Below are positions 63,559 to 64,000 of a stretch of DNA of 64,000 nucleotides, one piece after another. Each line of letters begins with the position of its first letter. Position 1 is the stretch's first letter. The stretch spans positions 19,853,372-19,917,371 of the forward strand of contig NC_092797.1 of assembly GCF_918797505.1 (NCBI RefSeq), read 5' to 3'. Source of the stretch: Bemisia tabaci. Taxonomy: Eukaryota > Arthropoda > Insecta > Hemiptera > Aleyrodidae. The notes below the pieces were generated by a model. That model saw only the letters and a list, made by a program, of their open reading frames with translations, was not told the origin of the DNA and searched no databases. A program made the position numbers and the translations under genes.

Positions 63559-64000
63559 GTAAAGTAAATTGTCTTATAATCAAATTTTAACACATATAAT
63601 ACAAGTTTTTGCATAGCACTGTATGCGAAGATTTATTATTTTTGTTGTACGTATTTGTAAATTTCTCATCAAATCTCAAATTTATGTATTTTGGTTCTTT
63701 ATCACTGGTGCTGAAAAATCATATTTTTTGAAAATTGAAATCAAATGAGATAATTTGTTTAGGGCGAATCTGTCATTTTATATGCCAAGAAATTTTATTT
63801 TATTCATTTTAATAGGCAATAGATTTTGATCAGTGGTGTACCGTGTTTAAATAGGTACGTATGTTTCTATTTAAATGTCTGTATTCATGATTTTGTCCTT
63901 TTTATTGCTGTCAAAGTATGATGAGAAAGAACTCCTGAAACCTTCAGTAAACTTTTAGTCTTTTTGTATTCGACTACATTCACTAATTTTATCACAGTGT
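63559..64000 (+). other. kst intron 20, cut by window edge
   Basis: AT-rich intron sequence with no further exon recognised. Confidence 0.6.

Overview
The window is eukaryotic nuclear DNA, almost certainly from an insect. It has spliceosomal introns with GT-AG (one GC-AG) borders, no operons, and a very high density of short inverted-repeat DNA transposons. Its one convincing host gene is the 5' quarter of beta-heavy spectrin (Drosophila karst, kst), on the + strand and running off the right edge. I cannot name the species from sequence alone; a hemipteran is a guess from general style only.

Gene layout. Twenty coding exons were reconstructed between 3572 and 63558. They join without a frame break into 1120 complete codons plus two bases. 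Exons 1-7 carry an N-terminal tail and the two calponin-homology domains of the actin-binding domain. Exons 8-15 carry spectrin repeats 1 to 5, exons 16-17 an SH3 domain set into repeat 5, and exons 17-20 a basic linker, the rest of repeat 5 and the start of repeat 6. The remaining spectrin repeats and the PH domain must lie beyond 64000. Introns 1-4 are very large (about 3.0, 13.5, 25.7 and 5.8 kb); introns 5-19 are 0.3-1.0 kb. The actin-binding domain is therefore spread over about 50 kb, while the repeats are compact.

Non-coding landscape. The large introns are filled with layered mobile elements. They include two copies of a non-autonomous Helitron carrying a tRNA-like segment; a young 5'-truncated RTE-like LINE with a 13-bp target-site duplication and an older relic of the same type; hAT-like MITEs with 8-bp duplications; a 252-bp MITE family with apparent 4-bp duplications; several palindromic MITE families; and tRNA-derived SINEs. 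Nested insertions allow several element borders to be read exactly (20.7-23.45 kb, 26.4-27.15 kb, 28.64-29.17 kb, 42.13-42.78 kb, 45.02-45.58 kb).

No CRISPR, rRNA, prokaryotic or viral gene was seen. No second host gene is supported, apart from a weak candidate secreted ORF at 33954. The most distinctive observations are the tRNA-carrying Helitron with a reconstructable empty site, a minisatellite shared by two otherwise different TIR elements, and MITEs sitting about 100 bp upstream of three karst exons.
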